Origin: Armatimonadota bacterium
GTDB taxonomy: Bacteria; Armatimonadota; Fimbriimonadia; Fimbriimonadales; Fimbriimonadaceae
Direction: 5' to 3'
NCBI GenBank assembly: GCA_029781035.1
Contig: JAKOXK010000081.1
Span: 62,001 to 126,000, forward strand
DNA: 64,000 nucleotides
This document shows positions 30,296 to 38,558 of the stretch, piece after piece. Each line of letters opens with the position of its first letter. The first letter of the stretch is position 1. The notes below the pieces were generated by a model that saw only the letters and a list, made by a program, of their open reading frames with translations, did not search any database and had not been told where the DNA came from. A program made the position numbers and the translations under genes.

Positions 30296-31491
30296 GACAG
30301 ACAACTCCAAGGCAACGGGTAGACCGGTACCGGATCGCCTCGTTTTGAGGTGCTATGGGGCGGTATTCGGATCAAGCAGTTAGCCGAGGCTAGACCAGCC
30401 ACGGCGTGCGATCCGACCGTCGGCGAAGGCACGACTGTTGTGCCGGCCGGTTCCCAGTTCGCCCGGCCTGGCACCAGTTCATCCCGGTCAGAGCGGTTCG
30501 TCTCGTCTCGTTCTAGCTTGGCCGTCCGCCATGCTGGCTGAGGCAGTCCCATAAGTCCGTTCAGAAGCGGCCACCCGAAAAGGGTGAACGTGACAAGGGC
30601 TGACATCGGGTTGCCTGGCAGGCACACGATCAGTTTGCCGTCAGAGCGGGTCGCCAGGGTGAACGGCTTGCCGGGCTTGATCGCTACTCCCGCGACATCA
30701 GACTCAAAACCAAGCTTCTTAAGCGAAGCCGGAATGTGGTCGAGCATCCCGACTGAGACTCCACCCGAGGTGAACACGACGGTCGAACGGTTCACCAAGT
30801 TCTCAAGGACACGCTGAGTCGCTTCGACATCGTCGGGCACTGTTTCCAGATGAGCGGAGAGACCGAGGTGCGCAAGGACCGCCGATAGGGCAAAGGAGTT
30901 GCTTTCGTAAATCTGGGCTGGCCCCAACTGCTGGCCAGGCTTGGCCAGTTCGGATCCGGTGGCGAGCAAGCCAATCCGAGGGGAGCCGACAACCGAAGCC
31001 GTCGTCCGGCCCAAGGCGGCGAGAGTCGCCACGAGGGGCGGCGTGACGGTCGTTCCCCGCTCAACGATCAGTTCCCCTTGCTTGTACTCATCGCCTGCTC
31101 GGCGGATATGTTGACCCTCCCGAACAGGAACACTGACTCGCACCGTGCCGCCTTCGCGCTCGACGTCTTCCTGCATAACGACCGCGAACGTTCCCTGCGG
31201 AACCATAGCGCCCGTGAGAACCTGGATCGCCTGACCTGGCTGAAGCACGGTGCCTGCTTGTGACCCCGCCGGAACCAGACCAACGACAGGAATCGGTCCC
31301 TGTCGGTAGGCGTCCGCGTCAGCGACCGCATACCCGTCGACGGCCGAGTTGTCGAATCGAGGTATCGGAAACGGGGCTGTCACGTCTTCGTCAAGGCAGT
31401 GCCCCAGGCATCCGAGTAGCTCGACGCACTCGGGTTGCATGCGGTTCGCGTGAGTCAAGACCCGTTGGAGGGCTGACTCATACGACTGCAT
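30292..31491 (-). CDS. moeA: Molybdopterin molybdenumtransferase MoeA
   Basis: PFPIPRFDNSAVDGYAV; LTGAMVPQGTFAVVMQEDV; VFTSGGVSVGMLDHI; LPGNPMSALVTF. Confidence 0.95.
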   Translation of the reverse strand: MQSYESALQRVLTHANRMQPECVELLGCLGHCLDEDVTAPFPIPRFDNSAVDGYAVADADAYRQGPIPVVGLVPAGSQAGTVLQPGQAIQVLTGAMVPQGTFAVVMQEDVEREGGTVRVSVPVREGQHIRRAGDEYKQGELIVERGTTVTPPLVATLAALGRTTASVVGSPRIGLLATGSELAKPGQQLGPAQIYESNSFALSAVLAHLGLSAHLETVPDDVEATQRVLENLVNRSTVVFTSGGVSVGMLDHIPASLKKLGFESDVAGVAIKPGKPFTLATRSDGKLIVCLPGNPMSALVTFTLFGWPLLNGLMGLPQPAWRTAKLERDETNRSDRDELVPGRANWEPAGTTVVPSPTVGSHAVAGLASANCLIRIPPHSTSKRGDPVPVYPLPWSCLS

Positions 31492-32390
31492 CAGTGACCT
31501 CCACCAGCGAGGATCACGAATGCGTGTGTCAAGTACGGGAACAATGCATCCAGTGCATCTTTGACGGCTCCCACCGATCCCGGCAATGCGATCAGGACCG
31601 TCTCGCCCACGACGCCGGCGACGGGACGCCCGAGGATCGCGGTCGGTGTCCGCTCCCTACCATAAGCGTGCAGCTTGGCTTCCACTCCTGGCAGGCGTTT
31701 GTCGAAGATTCCGTGGAGGGCCTCGGGGGTCTGATCGCGCGGCCCAAGGCCAGTGCCGCCCGTTACGAGCACCAGATCGAGGCCTTTGCCGCACCAACGT
31801 TCAACGGTCGTCCGGACTGCTTGACGCTCGTCCGGCACCACCCCGAACTCAACGATGTCGCCACCCTGTTCTTGAAGACGGTCCCGCAAAAGCGCACCCG
31901 ATTCGTCTTCGGCCGTTCCCGCAGAGACCCGGTCCGACACGACCAGTACTCCGCAAGTCCAGCCTTTCTCGGCTTCGAAGTTGCTCTTGCCTCCAGTCTT
32001 GTCCAGAAGACGAACCGACGTGACCTCGACGTGATCGTCGATCATCTTGAGGATGTCATAGATGTTGAGGGCTGCCGCCATGGCGCCGGTCATCGCTTCC
32101 ATCTCGACGCCGGTCTTGTACACCGCTTTGACTGAAACGTCGACTGTGATTCCCGCATCGTCAATTTGGAACTCAACGCCGACGTGATCGATCGGCACGG
32201 TGTGACAATAGGCGATCCACTGGGGGGTCGCTTTAGCGGCTTGGATCGCGGCGACCTTGGCTACAGGCAAAGGGTCGCCCTTCGGCACTGTTCCCTGACG
32301 CATAGCCTGGATCGACGACGGCGACACCGACAAGACGGCGCGCGCCCTCGCTGTCCGCAGGGTGTGGCTCTTGGCCGAGACGTCCCTCAT
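31491..32390 (-). CDS. Bifunctional MoaC-MogA/MoaB fusion
   Basis: MRDVSAKSHTLRTARARA...GVEMEAMTGAMAAALNIYDILKMI...VRLLDKTGGKSNF (MoaC) followed by CGVLVVSDRVSAGTAEDESG...LVTGGTGLGPRDQTPEAL (MogA/MoaB). Confidence 0.92.
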   Translation of the reverse strand: MRDVSAKSHTLRTARARAVLSVSPSSIQAMRQGTVPKGDPLPVAKVAAIQAAKATPQWIAYCHTVPIDHVGVEFQIDDAGITVDVSVKAVYKTGVEMEAMTGAMAAALNIYDILKMIDDHVEVTSVRLLDKTGGKSNFEAEKGWTCGVLVVSDRVSAGTAEDESGALLRDRLQEQGGDIVEFGVVPDERQAVRTTVERWCGKGLDLVLVTGGTGLGPRDQTPEALHGIFDKRLPGVEAKLHAYGRERTPTAILGRPVAGVVGETVLIALPGSVGAVKDALDALFPYLTHAFVILAGGGH

Positions 32391-33424
32391 CCGCCGATCT
32401 GCACCATGGCCTTGTCGTCGTGCCCGACCCACTGGTCCATGGCCGGGTGGCCTGCCCACTTCGTTTGCAACGCCACGTGGATAGCCTCAGCCAGTTCGTC
32501 GTCACTTGATCCTTGTCGCATCATGTCTCGCAAACTCGTCCCGGCCTTGAGGAAGAGGCACGTCTTGATTTGCCCCTCCGCCGTCAATCGGATGCGGTTG
32601 CACCCACCGCAGAAGTCGTCGGTCACCGAGGTGACAAAACCGATCGACGCTCTCGTGCCCTCGACTTGAAATTCCTTGGCCACGGCCGACTTGTCGATTT
32701 CGAGTGGCCGGAGTTTGAACTGGGTCTCGATCAGACGGATCATCTCGCGGTACGGAAGTACCCCCGCCTTGGTCCATTCGTTGCCCAGGAACGGCATGAA
32801 CTCGATGAACCGCACATGAACGCCCTTGTCGATCCCGAACTGAACGAAGTCCACGAGTTCGACATCGTTCACGCCTGCCATCGCGACGACGTTGACCTTG
32901 ACCGAATCATAGCCCGCGTCCAAGGCGGCATCAATTCCCGCCAAGACTTTTTGGAGGTCTCCACCGCGGGTGACTTCCACAAAGCGGTCCGGTTGGAGGG
33001 AGTCGAGACTGATGTTCAACCCCGTCAGGCCCGCGGCTCGATAAGCGTGCGCTTGTGAAGCGAGCGTCGAACCGTTTGTGGTCATGAGAAGAGGTCCAAG
33101 CCCCTCCAATGCCCTCAGTTCCCGGATCAGTCCGACAAGTCCCTTTCTGACGCTCGGTTCGCCCCCAGTGAGCCGGATTTTCTGGACGCCGAGTTTGACA
33201 AAGATCCACGAGAGCCGAACGCACTCTTCGAGGGACAGCACCTCGTTGCGCGGTTTCCACTCGACGCCGTGCAAGGGCATGCAATAGCGACACCTGAAGT
33301 TGCACCTGTCCGTCAGTGAGAGGCGCAAATAGGTGTGCTTGCGACCGAAACGGTCGACCAGGGGTCGCCAAGGATCTGTTCCCGCGCTCACTCCCTTCAG
33401 GATATCCAAGGGTTCGTCTTGCAT
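32387..33424 (-). CDS. moaA: GTP 3',8-cyclase MoaA (canonical)
   Basis: YLRLSLTDRCNFRCRYCMP; RLTGGEPSVRKGL; FCGGCNRIRLTAEGQIKTC; C-terminal GG. Confidence 0.95.
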   Translation of the reverse strand: MQDEPLDILKGVSAGTDPWRPLVDRFGRKHTYLRLSLTDRCNFRCRYCMPLHGVEWKPRNEVLSLEECVRLSWIFVKLGVQKIRLTGGEPSVRKGLVGLIRELRALEGLGPLLMTTNGSTLASQAHAYRAAGLTGLNISLDSLQPDRFVEVTRGGDLQKVLAGIDAALDAGYDSVKVNVVAMAGVNDVELVDFVQFGIDKGVHVRFIEFMPFLGNEWTKAGVLPYREMIRLIETQFKLRPLEIDKSAVAKEFQVEGTRASIGFVTSVTDDFCGGCNRIRLTAEGQIKTCLFLKAGTSLRDMMRQGSSDDELAEAIHVALQTKWAGHPAMDQWVGHDDKAMVQIGG

Positions 33425-33506
33425 GGGGCGAACAGGGCCCACCGACCACGACAAACTGGAAAATCTTTGGCGGCTTGACAGGGCTGAGTTTCATTTGGGC
33501 TGCCTC

Positions 33507-33520
33507 ATGACAACTGTCAT
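33507..33520. promoter_or_regulatory. Candidate Crp/Fnr-type operator ATGACAACTGTCAT upstream of moaA
   Basis: Inverted repeat ATGAC-N4-GTCAT about 90 bp upstream of moaA start. Confidence 0.5.
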
Positions 33521-33867
33521 TTCCCTGTCTTAGAGGGCGGCACACCATTGGGTTATGGCGTTTTGCAGGCCGACCAACCGGCTCGGCACGTCCCCGGAAA
33601 TCCCCGCGGAGCATCGGCTTCGGGGGCCCTTGAGGACATGCAGGCGTCCACCCTTTGACACTCATCTTCCTGGTTTGGGTTGCTGGCGGATCCACGGCGC
33701 GGCTGCCTCGTGGTGGCGGACCAGCGAAGCGCTCAATACCTCGAAGCGATGGTCGCTGAATGCTGTACCGCACAATTGCGCTACTGGCTGCTCGTTAGCC
33801 AGAATGGGCGATTGTCGATCGCATGTGACTCGTTTCTTATCGCGCCCAAAACAAAAAGAGGTGTACC

Positions 33868-34608
33868 ATGGCGGCTAAATCCGTCGTATCTTGGAGACAC
33901 GCGATGGTATCAGTTCCCGAAAGGCCTTCCATCTTGTCGGTAGTCGACTCGTGCCCTCTGCTTACGTCGCTCAGTGACGCGCACCGGTCAGAACTGCTGT
34001 CCGAGTGCTTCATGGCCTATGCGGAGCGGAGCGAACTGATTTGGCTCGCCGGTTCACCGAGTCAGTTCGTCGCCGTCGTCGGAGTGGGGTTTGTCAAGAT
34101 GTGCAAGTGTTCGTCCCGCGGATCCGAGGTCGCGGTCGAACTGATTGGCCCGAACAACTGTTTTGGGGTGACGGCCGCTCTTGAGAACCGGCCCTATCCG
34201 TTGAGTGCGATCGCTGTCACGAACACATGGTATTTGAAGATTCCGGTGCGAGTTTTCACCCGGCTCTACGAACAAGACGACCAAATTCGGACCAATGTCG
34301 TCCAGCAAATGTCGCCCCGTTTGCAGCGCGCCCACAACATGATTGCCCGCATGTCGTCAGGCAAAGTCGACCAGCGCATGGCTGCCGTCCTGTTGCTCCT
34401 AATGGACGCCTATGGCCGCGAAGTCGAGGACGGGATCGAGGTCACGGTGCCGCTGACTCGGCAAGACCTGGCCGAGATGGCTGGCACCACCGTGGAGACC
34501 TCGATCCGGACAATGAGCCGTTGGCAACGCGAGGGCATCGTGGTGACGACACAACAGAGGATCACGATCCTCAACCCCGACTTGCTCAACGAGGCCCTTC
34601 TCAGCTAG
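33868..34608 (+). CDS. Crp/Fnr family transcriptional regulator
   Basis: cNMP-like N-terminal beta domain; C-terminal EVTVPLTRQDLAEMAGTTVETSIRTMSRWQREGIV HTH_Crp. Confidence 0.88.
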   Translation: MAAKSVVSWRHAMVSVPERPSILSVVDSCPLLTSLSDAHRSELLSECFMAYAERSELIWLAGSPSQFVAVVGVGFVKMCKCSSRGSEVAVELIGPNNCFGVTAALENRPYPLSAIAVTNTWYLKIPVRVFTRLYEQDDQIRTNVVQQMSPRLQRAHNMIARMSSGKVDQRMAAVLLLLMDAYGREVEDGIEVTVPLTRQDLAEMAGTTVETSIRTMSRWQREGIVVTTQQRITILNPDLLNEALLS

Positions 34609-35177
34609 ATGAGTTTGAGGAGTCTGGACAGCGCTTCGGGCGTGTTCGCGTTGTGGTAAGAGTGTGGCTTTAGGCCCTCGGCGACCAGGACAGCTTCGTC
34701 GATCTCTTCGACCCAGAGTGTGTCGAGCCACGCCCTCATGCTCTTGCGCCCCTCAGCCAGTACCGTTTGAATCATCAAGAACGCGGGCGCACGGTACAAG
34801 GCGCACAAGGGTTGGGTCTCGCCATCCACGACCGGCACTAGGGCCGACACCGAGTCGTGACGGCAGATGTGAGACTCCAGTACGGGCACGATTCTCGCAT
34901 CGAACAGCGGCATGTCGCACGAGCAGACGAAAACCATCGGTTCGTGCGGCACAAAGCGGGAAAGCGCGCACAAGGGGCCACGGAAGCTGCCTTCGTCGGC
35001 GAGGAAAGCATGGCCAGGCAAGGGGGATTGCCCCAAGACCGTAACCCTGGTGCTCGTCCTGGCCAGCTCTTGCGCAGTCCGCTCTCCCAGGGGAAGACCA
35101 TCCACCACAAGGGTCGATTTGTCACTCCCCATGCGGCTGCTCCTTCCTCCTGTCAAGAGGATGGACTCCACGCCCAT
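34605..35177 (-). CDS. mobA: Molybdenum cofactor guanylyltransferase MobA
   Basis: ILLTGGRSSRMGSDKSTLVVDGLPL; FVCSCDMPLFDARIV; PLCALYRAPA. Confidence 0.9.
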   Translation of the reverse strand: MGVESILLTGGRSSRMGSDKSTLVVDGLPLGERTAQELARTSTRVTVLGQSPLPGHAFLADEGSFRGPLCALSRFVPHEPMVFVCSCDMPLFDARIVPVLESHICRHDSVSALVPVVDGETQPLCALYRAPAFLMIQTVLAEGRKSMRAWLDTLWVEEIDEAVLVAEGLKPHSYHNANTPEALSRLLKLI

Positions 35178-35345
35178 ACAAGTATTTTCCCTCGCCTTCG
35201 GCGCGAATTGATCGGGTTGAGGGTCAAACTCTGCAACGTTTCGACCCGGTCTCGGCACCAGCCGACAGCACTCCGCCCTGAGGTTGGGCGCACGAACCCA
35301 GGACGGCGGACTCCGAACAGCCCTTGAAAGGACCACCTCCAAAAA

Positions 35346-35377
35346 GGGGCGCTGGACCAATCTCGCACCAGCGCCAA
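35346..35377 (-). terminator. Intrinsic terminator downstream of monoheme cytochrome gene
   Basis: Reverse strand GGCGCTGG-(12)-CCAGCGCC followed by CCTTTTTGG. Confidence 0.6.
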
Positions 35378-35440
35378 ACAACTACCCGCGAAGGTGAAAG
35401 GCCCGCGCTCCGGAGACCGAGCGCGGGCCAAGGTTCAGGG

Positions 35441-35767
35441 TCAGTCCTTGACTCCGGGGTTCCGATCTTTCTTGATCTCGTCCCCGTTCTTGACCCCGTC
35501 TTTGTCTGAGTCTAGCTTATCGACTTTCGACAGAAGATCAGGCGTTAGCTTGCCGCCAGCTGCCTTCGCAGCGGCGGCGAGGTCTTGACCGTAAGGGTTC
35601 AGTTTTCCACCGGTCGCCTTCACGTGGCAAACGCCACACTTGGCTTTCCCGAGGTTCGAATCCGGCTTTACGGAATACTTTGTGTTGAACGACTTCTGAA
35701 AAGCACCCGTTGCCAACACCAGAATAGCCATTGATGCGATCAGAAGGGTCACTATCGTTCGTTTCAT
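35441..35767 (-). CDS. Monoheme c-type cytochrome with C-terminal EF-hand-like loop
   Basis: Signal peptide; CGVCH; C-terminal KVDKLDSDKDGVKNGDEIKKDRNPGVKD. Confidence 0.85.
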   Translation of the reverse strand: MKRTIVTLLIASMAILVLATGAFQKSFNTKYSVKPDSNLGKAKCGVCHVKATGGKLNPYGQDLAAAAKAAGGKLTPDLLSKVDKLDSDKDGVKNGDEIKKDRNPGVKD

Positions 35768-35892
35768 TCTTTCACCATTCGCGGTTTGGTTTCATTGCTC
35801 TTCGGGCCAGGCCCTATCCCCTCACTTGTGTCTACTCCTCCCCACATTAGAATGTTCCACACTTTCGGTTTTCAATCTATTAGTCCTAGCTG

Positions 35893-35925
35893 CCAAAAAA
35901 GAAGGCCGCGCCAGTTGGCGCGGCC
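35893..35925 (-). terminator. Intrinsic terminator downstream of multiheme/cytochrome b gene
   Basis: GGCCGCGCC-agtt-GGCGCGGCC followed on reverse strand by TTCTTTTTTGG. Confidence 0.8.
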
Positions 35926-35947
35926 TGAGGACTCTTCCTGCTTCAGA

Positions 35948-37921
35948 TCACGGAGAAGAGCTGGGTGGTTCCGTATCGCGTGGGTCGTCTGCCGACTGTT
36001 CCGGACTTTCGGGTTCGGCCGGTACCTCTTCCGGATAGGGTTCCATCCCGCCGAACTGGCTCTCCAGCTTGCGGAGTCGTTCAAGCTCGAGCGGGTGCTC
36101 GTGCGCCATCTCTTCTTCCGTCAGGACGCCTGTGATCCATACGGGGTTCATCAAGAAGGACTGCGGACGGAAGTGGTTGATCTGTCGCAGGGCGATCGCG
36201 TTGTAAAGATGCCAGAGAGTGACAGCCAACAACGCCAAGACCGCTTCATAGGAGTGCGCCACGTAAGCGATAGGAATCGCGTCGGCAGGAAGTACGTTTC
36301 CAGTCCTTACCGGGAACCAGAGAATGAGGCCTGATAGTCCCATTATCGGCACGCCCCAGTATTCAGCTAGGTAGTCCAATTTGGAACGGAAAGTGTACTT
36401 GCCGAACTTCGGCTCTTCCTTTGAGAGACCTAGATGGAATTTCACAGTCGTTAGGAAGTCGTGAATGTCCTTCTTATTGATCATCATCGACCAGGACTTG
36501 AAGGAGAAGCCGACCCGTTTCCATTTGACTACCAGCTCTCCGATGTGGAACAGCCAGACTGCGATCATAAGGATCCCGGCACTGTGGTGCACAAGCCGCA
36601 TCACCGGCATCCCGCCCATCGACATGTAGATCGCCCGCAGGGTGCCCTGTTCAGGGAAGCGCAGCGGGAATCCGGTCAAGACCAGAGCGGTGAAGGACAC
36701 GATCAGGAGAAGGTGCTGAATCCTCAGCGAGAGACCCATCCTCGGATAGAGCTTTTGGTTCTTGATCTCGCGGATGTCCCAAGACCGGAAGGCGCCGATC
36801 AGGATCGAGGCAAGAATCAACGCGATCGCGGCACCGACAGAGGCCATCGCACCAGGAATCCTGAAGGAAGCCTGGATGATCGCCCAAACCAAGAAGAGGA
36901 AGCTGAGGGCGCTCGTCAAGGCGACGGCTCGGAAGACCGGTGTCAGGTTCTTGAGGAACAACGCCCGCTTGAGGTCGAACAGGACGCCCAGGGCGAGGAA
37001 CGAGTTCACGCCTACGATCAGGGCCAGGAAGAAGAGCTTGATTCCAAAAAGGAAGGGCTCCTTGTCGATACGGAGATTGAGATGTCCGGCTCCCGACATG
37101 GCGAAGTTCATCTTCGCCCCGGGGTGGCATCCCGCCTGTCCGCAAGTCTTGGCCAGATTGGTCGAGTGTGTCGGAGACGCAGGATCCTTTGGGTTCAAAA
37201 CGTCGTGGATCCCATGGCAGTCGGCGCAAATCGCAGTCTTGAGGTTGCCGAACCGCATCAGGGCCTTACCGTGGAACGAGTTGTTGTAGGAATCCACGAC
37301 ATCGGTCGTGGCGCCGTACTTCTTCATCCTCGCTTCGTCCGAGTGGCAGTCCTGGCACACTTTCACCTTTTGCGCCCGTGTCCAAGTGCCTCGGATGACG
37401 ACCGCATGGGGATTGCCGCCACCGTGGCATTTGACGCAGGTCGGGTGGTCGCCCTTGACCTTGTCCGGTCGTGCGTGAACGCTTGCGACGTACTTCTCCT
37501 CCTCGTCCGGGTGGCAGTTGCCGCACTTCGGCAGGTTCTTGATCTGCTCCTCAGTGTGCGGCTCGGTCGCCGACATTCCGGTGTGGCAGTCCGTGCAGGC
37601 GAAGTCCTTGTGCGGCGAGTGTCGGAGCGCGTCCAAGCTGACGGCCGGAGCCGTCTTCGCTTCGGGATCGTGGCACACGAGACACTGGTGCCGTGATGCC
37701 GCCGCTTCTTCGGCAGCGCTGTCGTCGGTGGTTCCCCCTTGAGTCTCGGCAGTCTGTGCCATCAATCCTACGCTCAGTAGAACAATGGCGGTGGCAATGG
37801 GAGCCACCTTGAGAATCACATTTCTAAATCGTTTCACCACAAGCCCTCCTAGCTTGCTGGTGCCAAATTCTCGCCGGTCTGCTTCGCGTTTCCGCTCCGG
37901 TTGCCCAGGAGCACCTGGCAC
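35948..37921 (-). CDS. Multiheme cytochrome c fused to cytochrome b561-type membrane domain
   Basis: CLVCH, CTDCH, CGNCH, CVKCH, CQDCH, CADCH plus CX4CH (CGQAGCH); LRIQHLLLIVSFTALVLTGFPLRF...MRLVHHSAGILMIAVWLFHIGELV. Likely true start is a GTG near VVKRFRNVILK. Confidence 0.88.
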   Translation of the reverse strand: MPGAPGQPERKREADRREFGTSKLGGLVVKRFRNVILKVAPIATAIVLLSVGLMAQTAETQGGTTDDSAAEEAAASRHQCLVCHDPEAKTAPAVSLDALRHSPHKDFACTDCHTGMSATEPHTEEQIKNLPKCGNCHPDEEEKYVASVHARPDKVKGDHPTCVKCHGGGNPHAVVIRGTWTRAQKVKVCQDCHSDEARMKKYGATTDVVDSYNNSFHGKALMRFGNLKTAICADCHGIHDVLNPKDPASPTHSTNLAKTCGQAGCHPGAKMNFAMSGAGHLNLRIDKEPFLFGIKLFFLALIVGVNSFLALGVLFDLKRALFLKNLTPVFRAVALTSALSFLFLVWAIIQASFRIPGAMASVGAAIALILASILIGAFRSWDIREIKNQKLYPRMGLSLRIQHLLLIVSFTALVLTGFPLRFPEQGTLRAIYMSMGGMPVMRLVHHSAGILMIAVWLFHIGELVVKWKRVGFSFKSWSMMINKKDIHDFLTTVKFHLGLSKEEPKFGKYTFRSKLDYLAEYWGVPIMGLSGLILWFPVRTGNVLPADAIPIAYVAHSYEAVLALLAVTLWHLYNAIALRQINHFRPQSFLMNPVWITGVLTEEEMAHEHPLELERLRKLESQFGGMEPYPEEVPAEPESPEQSADDPRDTEPPSSSP

Positions 37922-37988
37922 CGGCTTCCCTTGAAGTTTTTCCGTGGCCCGGGCCCTTCAAGGGCGAACCCGGGCCACGATCCTAGGC

Positions 37989-38318
37989 TTAGTTCTTGAC
38001 GCCGGGGTTGCGATCCTTCTTGATCTCTTCCCCGTTCTTCATGCCATCGCCGTCAGAGTCTTTGCCCTCGACCTTCTTCAGGATCTCAGCGGTGACTTTC
38101 TTTCCACCGGACTCCTTCAGGGCCGCGTAGACGTCCTTGCCGAATGCGTTGAACGCGCCACCGCTAGCCTTGGTGTGGCAAATCATGCATTTCGCCTTGC
38201 CAAGAGTGGAGTCGGGTTTGACCTTGTACGTGTCGTTAAAGGTCTTCAAGAACGCACCTGTGGCCATGGCGACCGCCGCCAAGCCGGTGACTGTTGCAAA
38301 GATGATCAAACGTTTCAT
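37989..38318 (-). CDS. Monoheme c-type cytochrome with C-terminal EF-hand-like loop (paralog of 35441..35767)
   Basis: MKRLIIFATVTGLAAVAMATGAFLKTFNDTYKVKPDSTLGKAKCMICHTKASGG...KDSDGDGMKNGEEIKKDRNPGVKN. Confidence 0.85.
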   Translation of the reverse strand: MKRLIIFATVTGLAAVAMATGAFLKTFNDTYKVKPDSTLGKAKCMICHTKASGGAFNAFGKDVYAALKESGGKKVTAEILKKVEGKDSDGDGMKNGEEIKKDRNPGVKN

Positions 38319-38417
38319 GGGACTGTCTCCGTATGGTTTCCCGAATTGAGGATACCAGTGGGTTAAACGTGTAAAGGCTTTCCTACCTACATTGTTGGCG
38401 GCCTGTTTGGGGGCCAT

Positions 38418-38431
38418 ATGACCGGTGTCAT
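38418..38431. promoter_or_regulatory. Candidate Crp/Fnr-type operator ATGACCGGTGTCAT
   Basis: ATGAC-N4-GTCAT about 106 bp upstream of the 38318 cytochrome start. Confidence 0.5.
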
Positions 38432-38498
38432 TCTTCGGGCCTTCTAATGAAACCTAAAGGTCGGCAGGATCGGGGCGAGCAACCCTTGCGGACACAGA

Positions 38499-38530
38499 CC
38501 GAGGCCCGTCAGGAGCCTGACGGGCCTCGG
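38499..38530. terminator. Long perfect inverted repeat downstream of octaheme gene
   Basis: CCGAGGCCCGTCAGG-AG-CCTGACGGGCCTCGG. Confidence 0.5.
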
Positions 38531-38558
38531 ATTTGGGCTTGTTTCTCGACCGTGGGCT

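Noticed and set aside
33539-33868. Moco riboswitch between moaA and the Crp/Fnr gene
   Set aside because: No recognisable Moco aptamer core could be drawn by eye; would need an Infernal search with the Moco_RNA motif model.
36461-37696. 411 aa ORF opposite the multiheme cytochrome
   Set aside because: Antisense shadow; composition dominated by R/D/Q/E typical of reverse-frame reading.
37945-37979. GTGGCCCGGG...CCCGGGCCAC hairpin as terminator of the 37989 gene
   Set aside because: On the coding (reverse) strand it is followed by GGAAAAAC rather than a T tract, so terminator function is unsupported.
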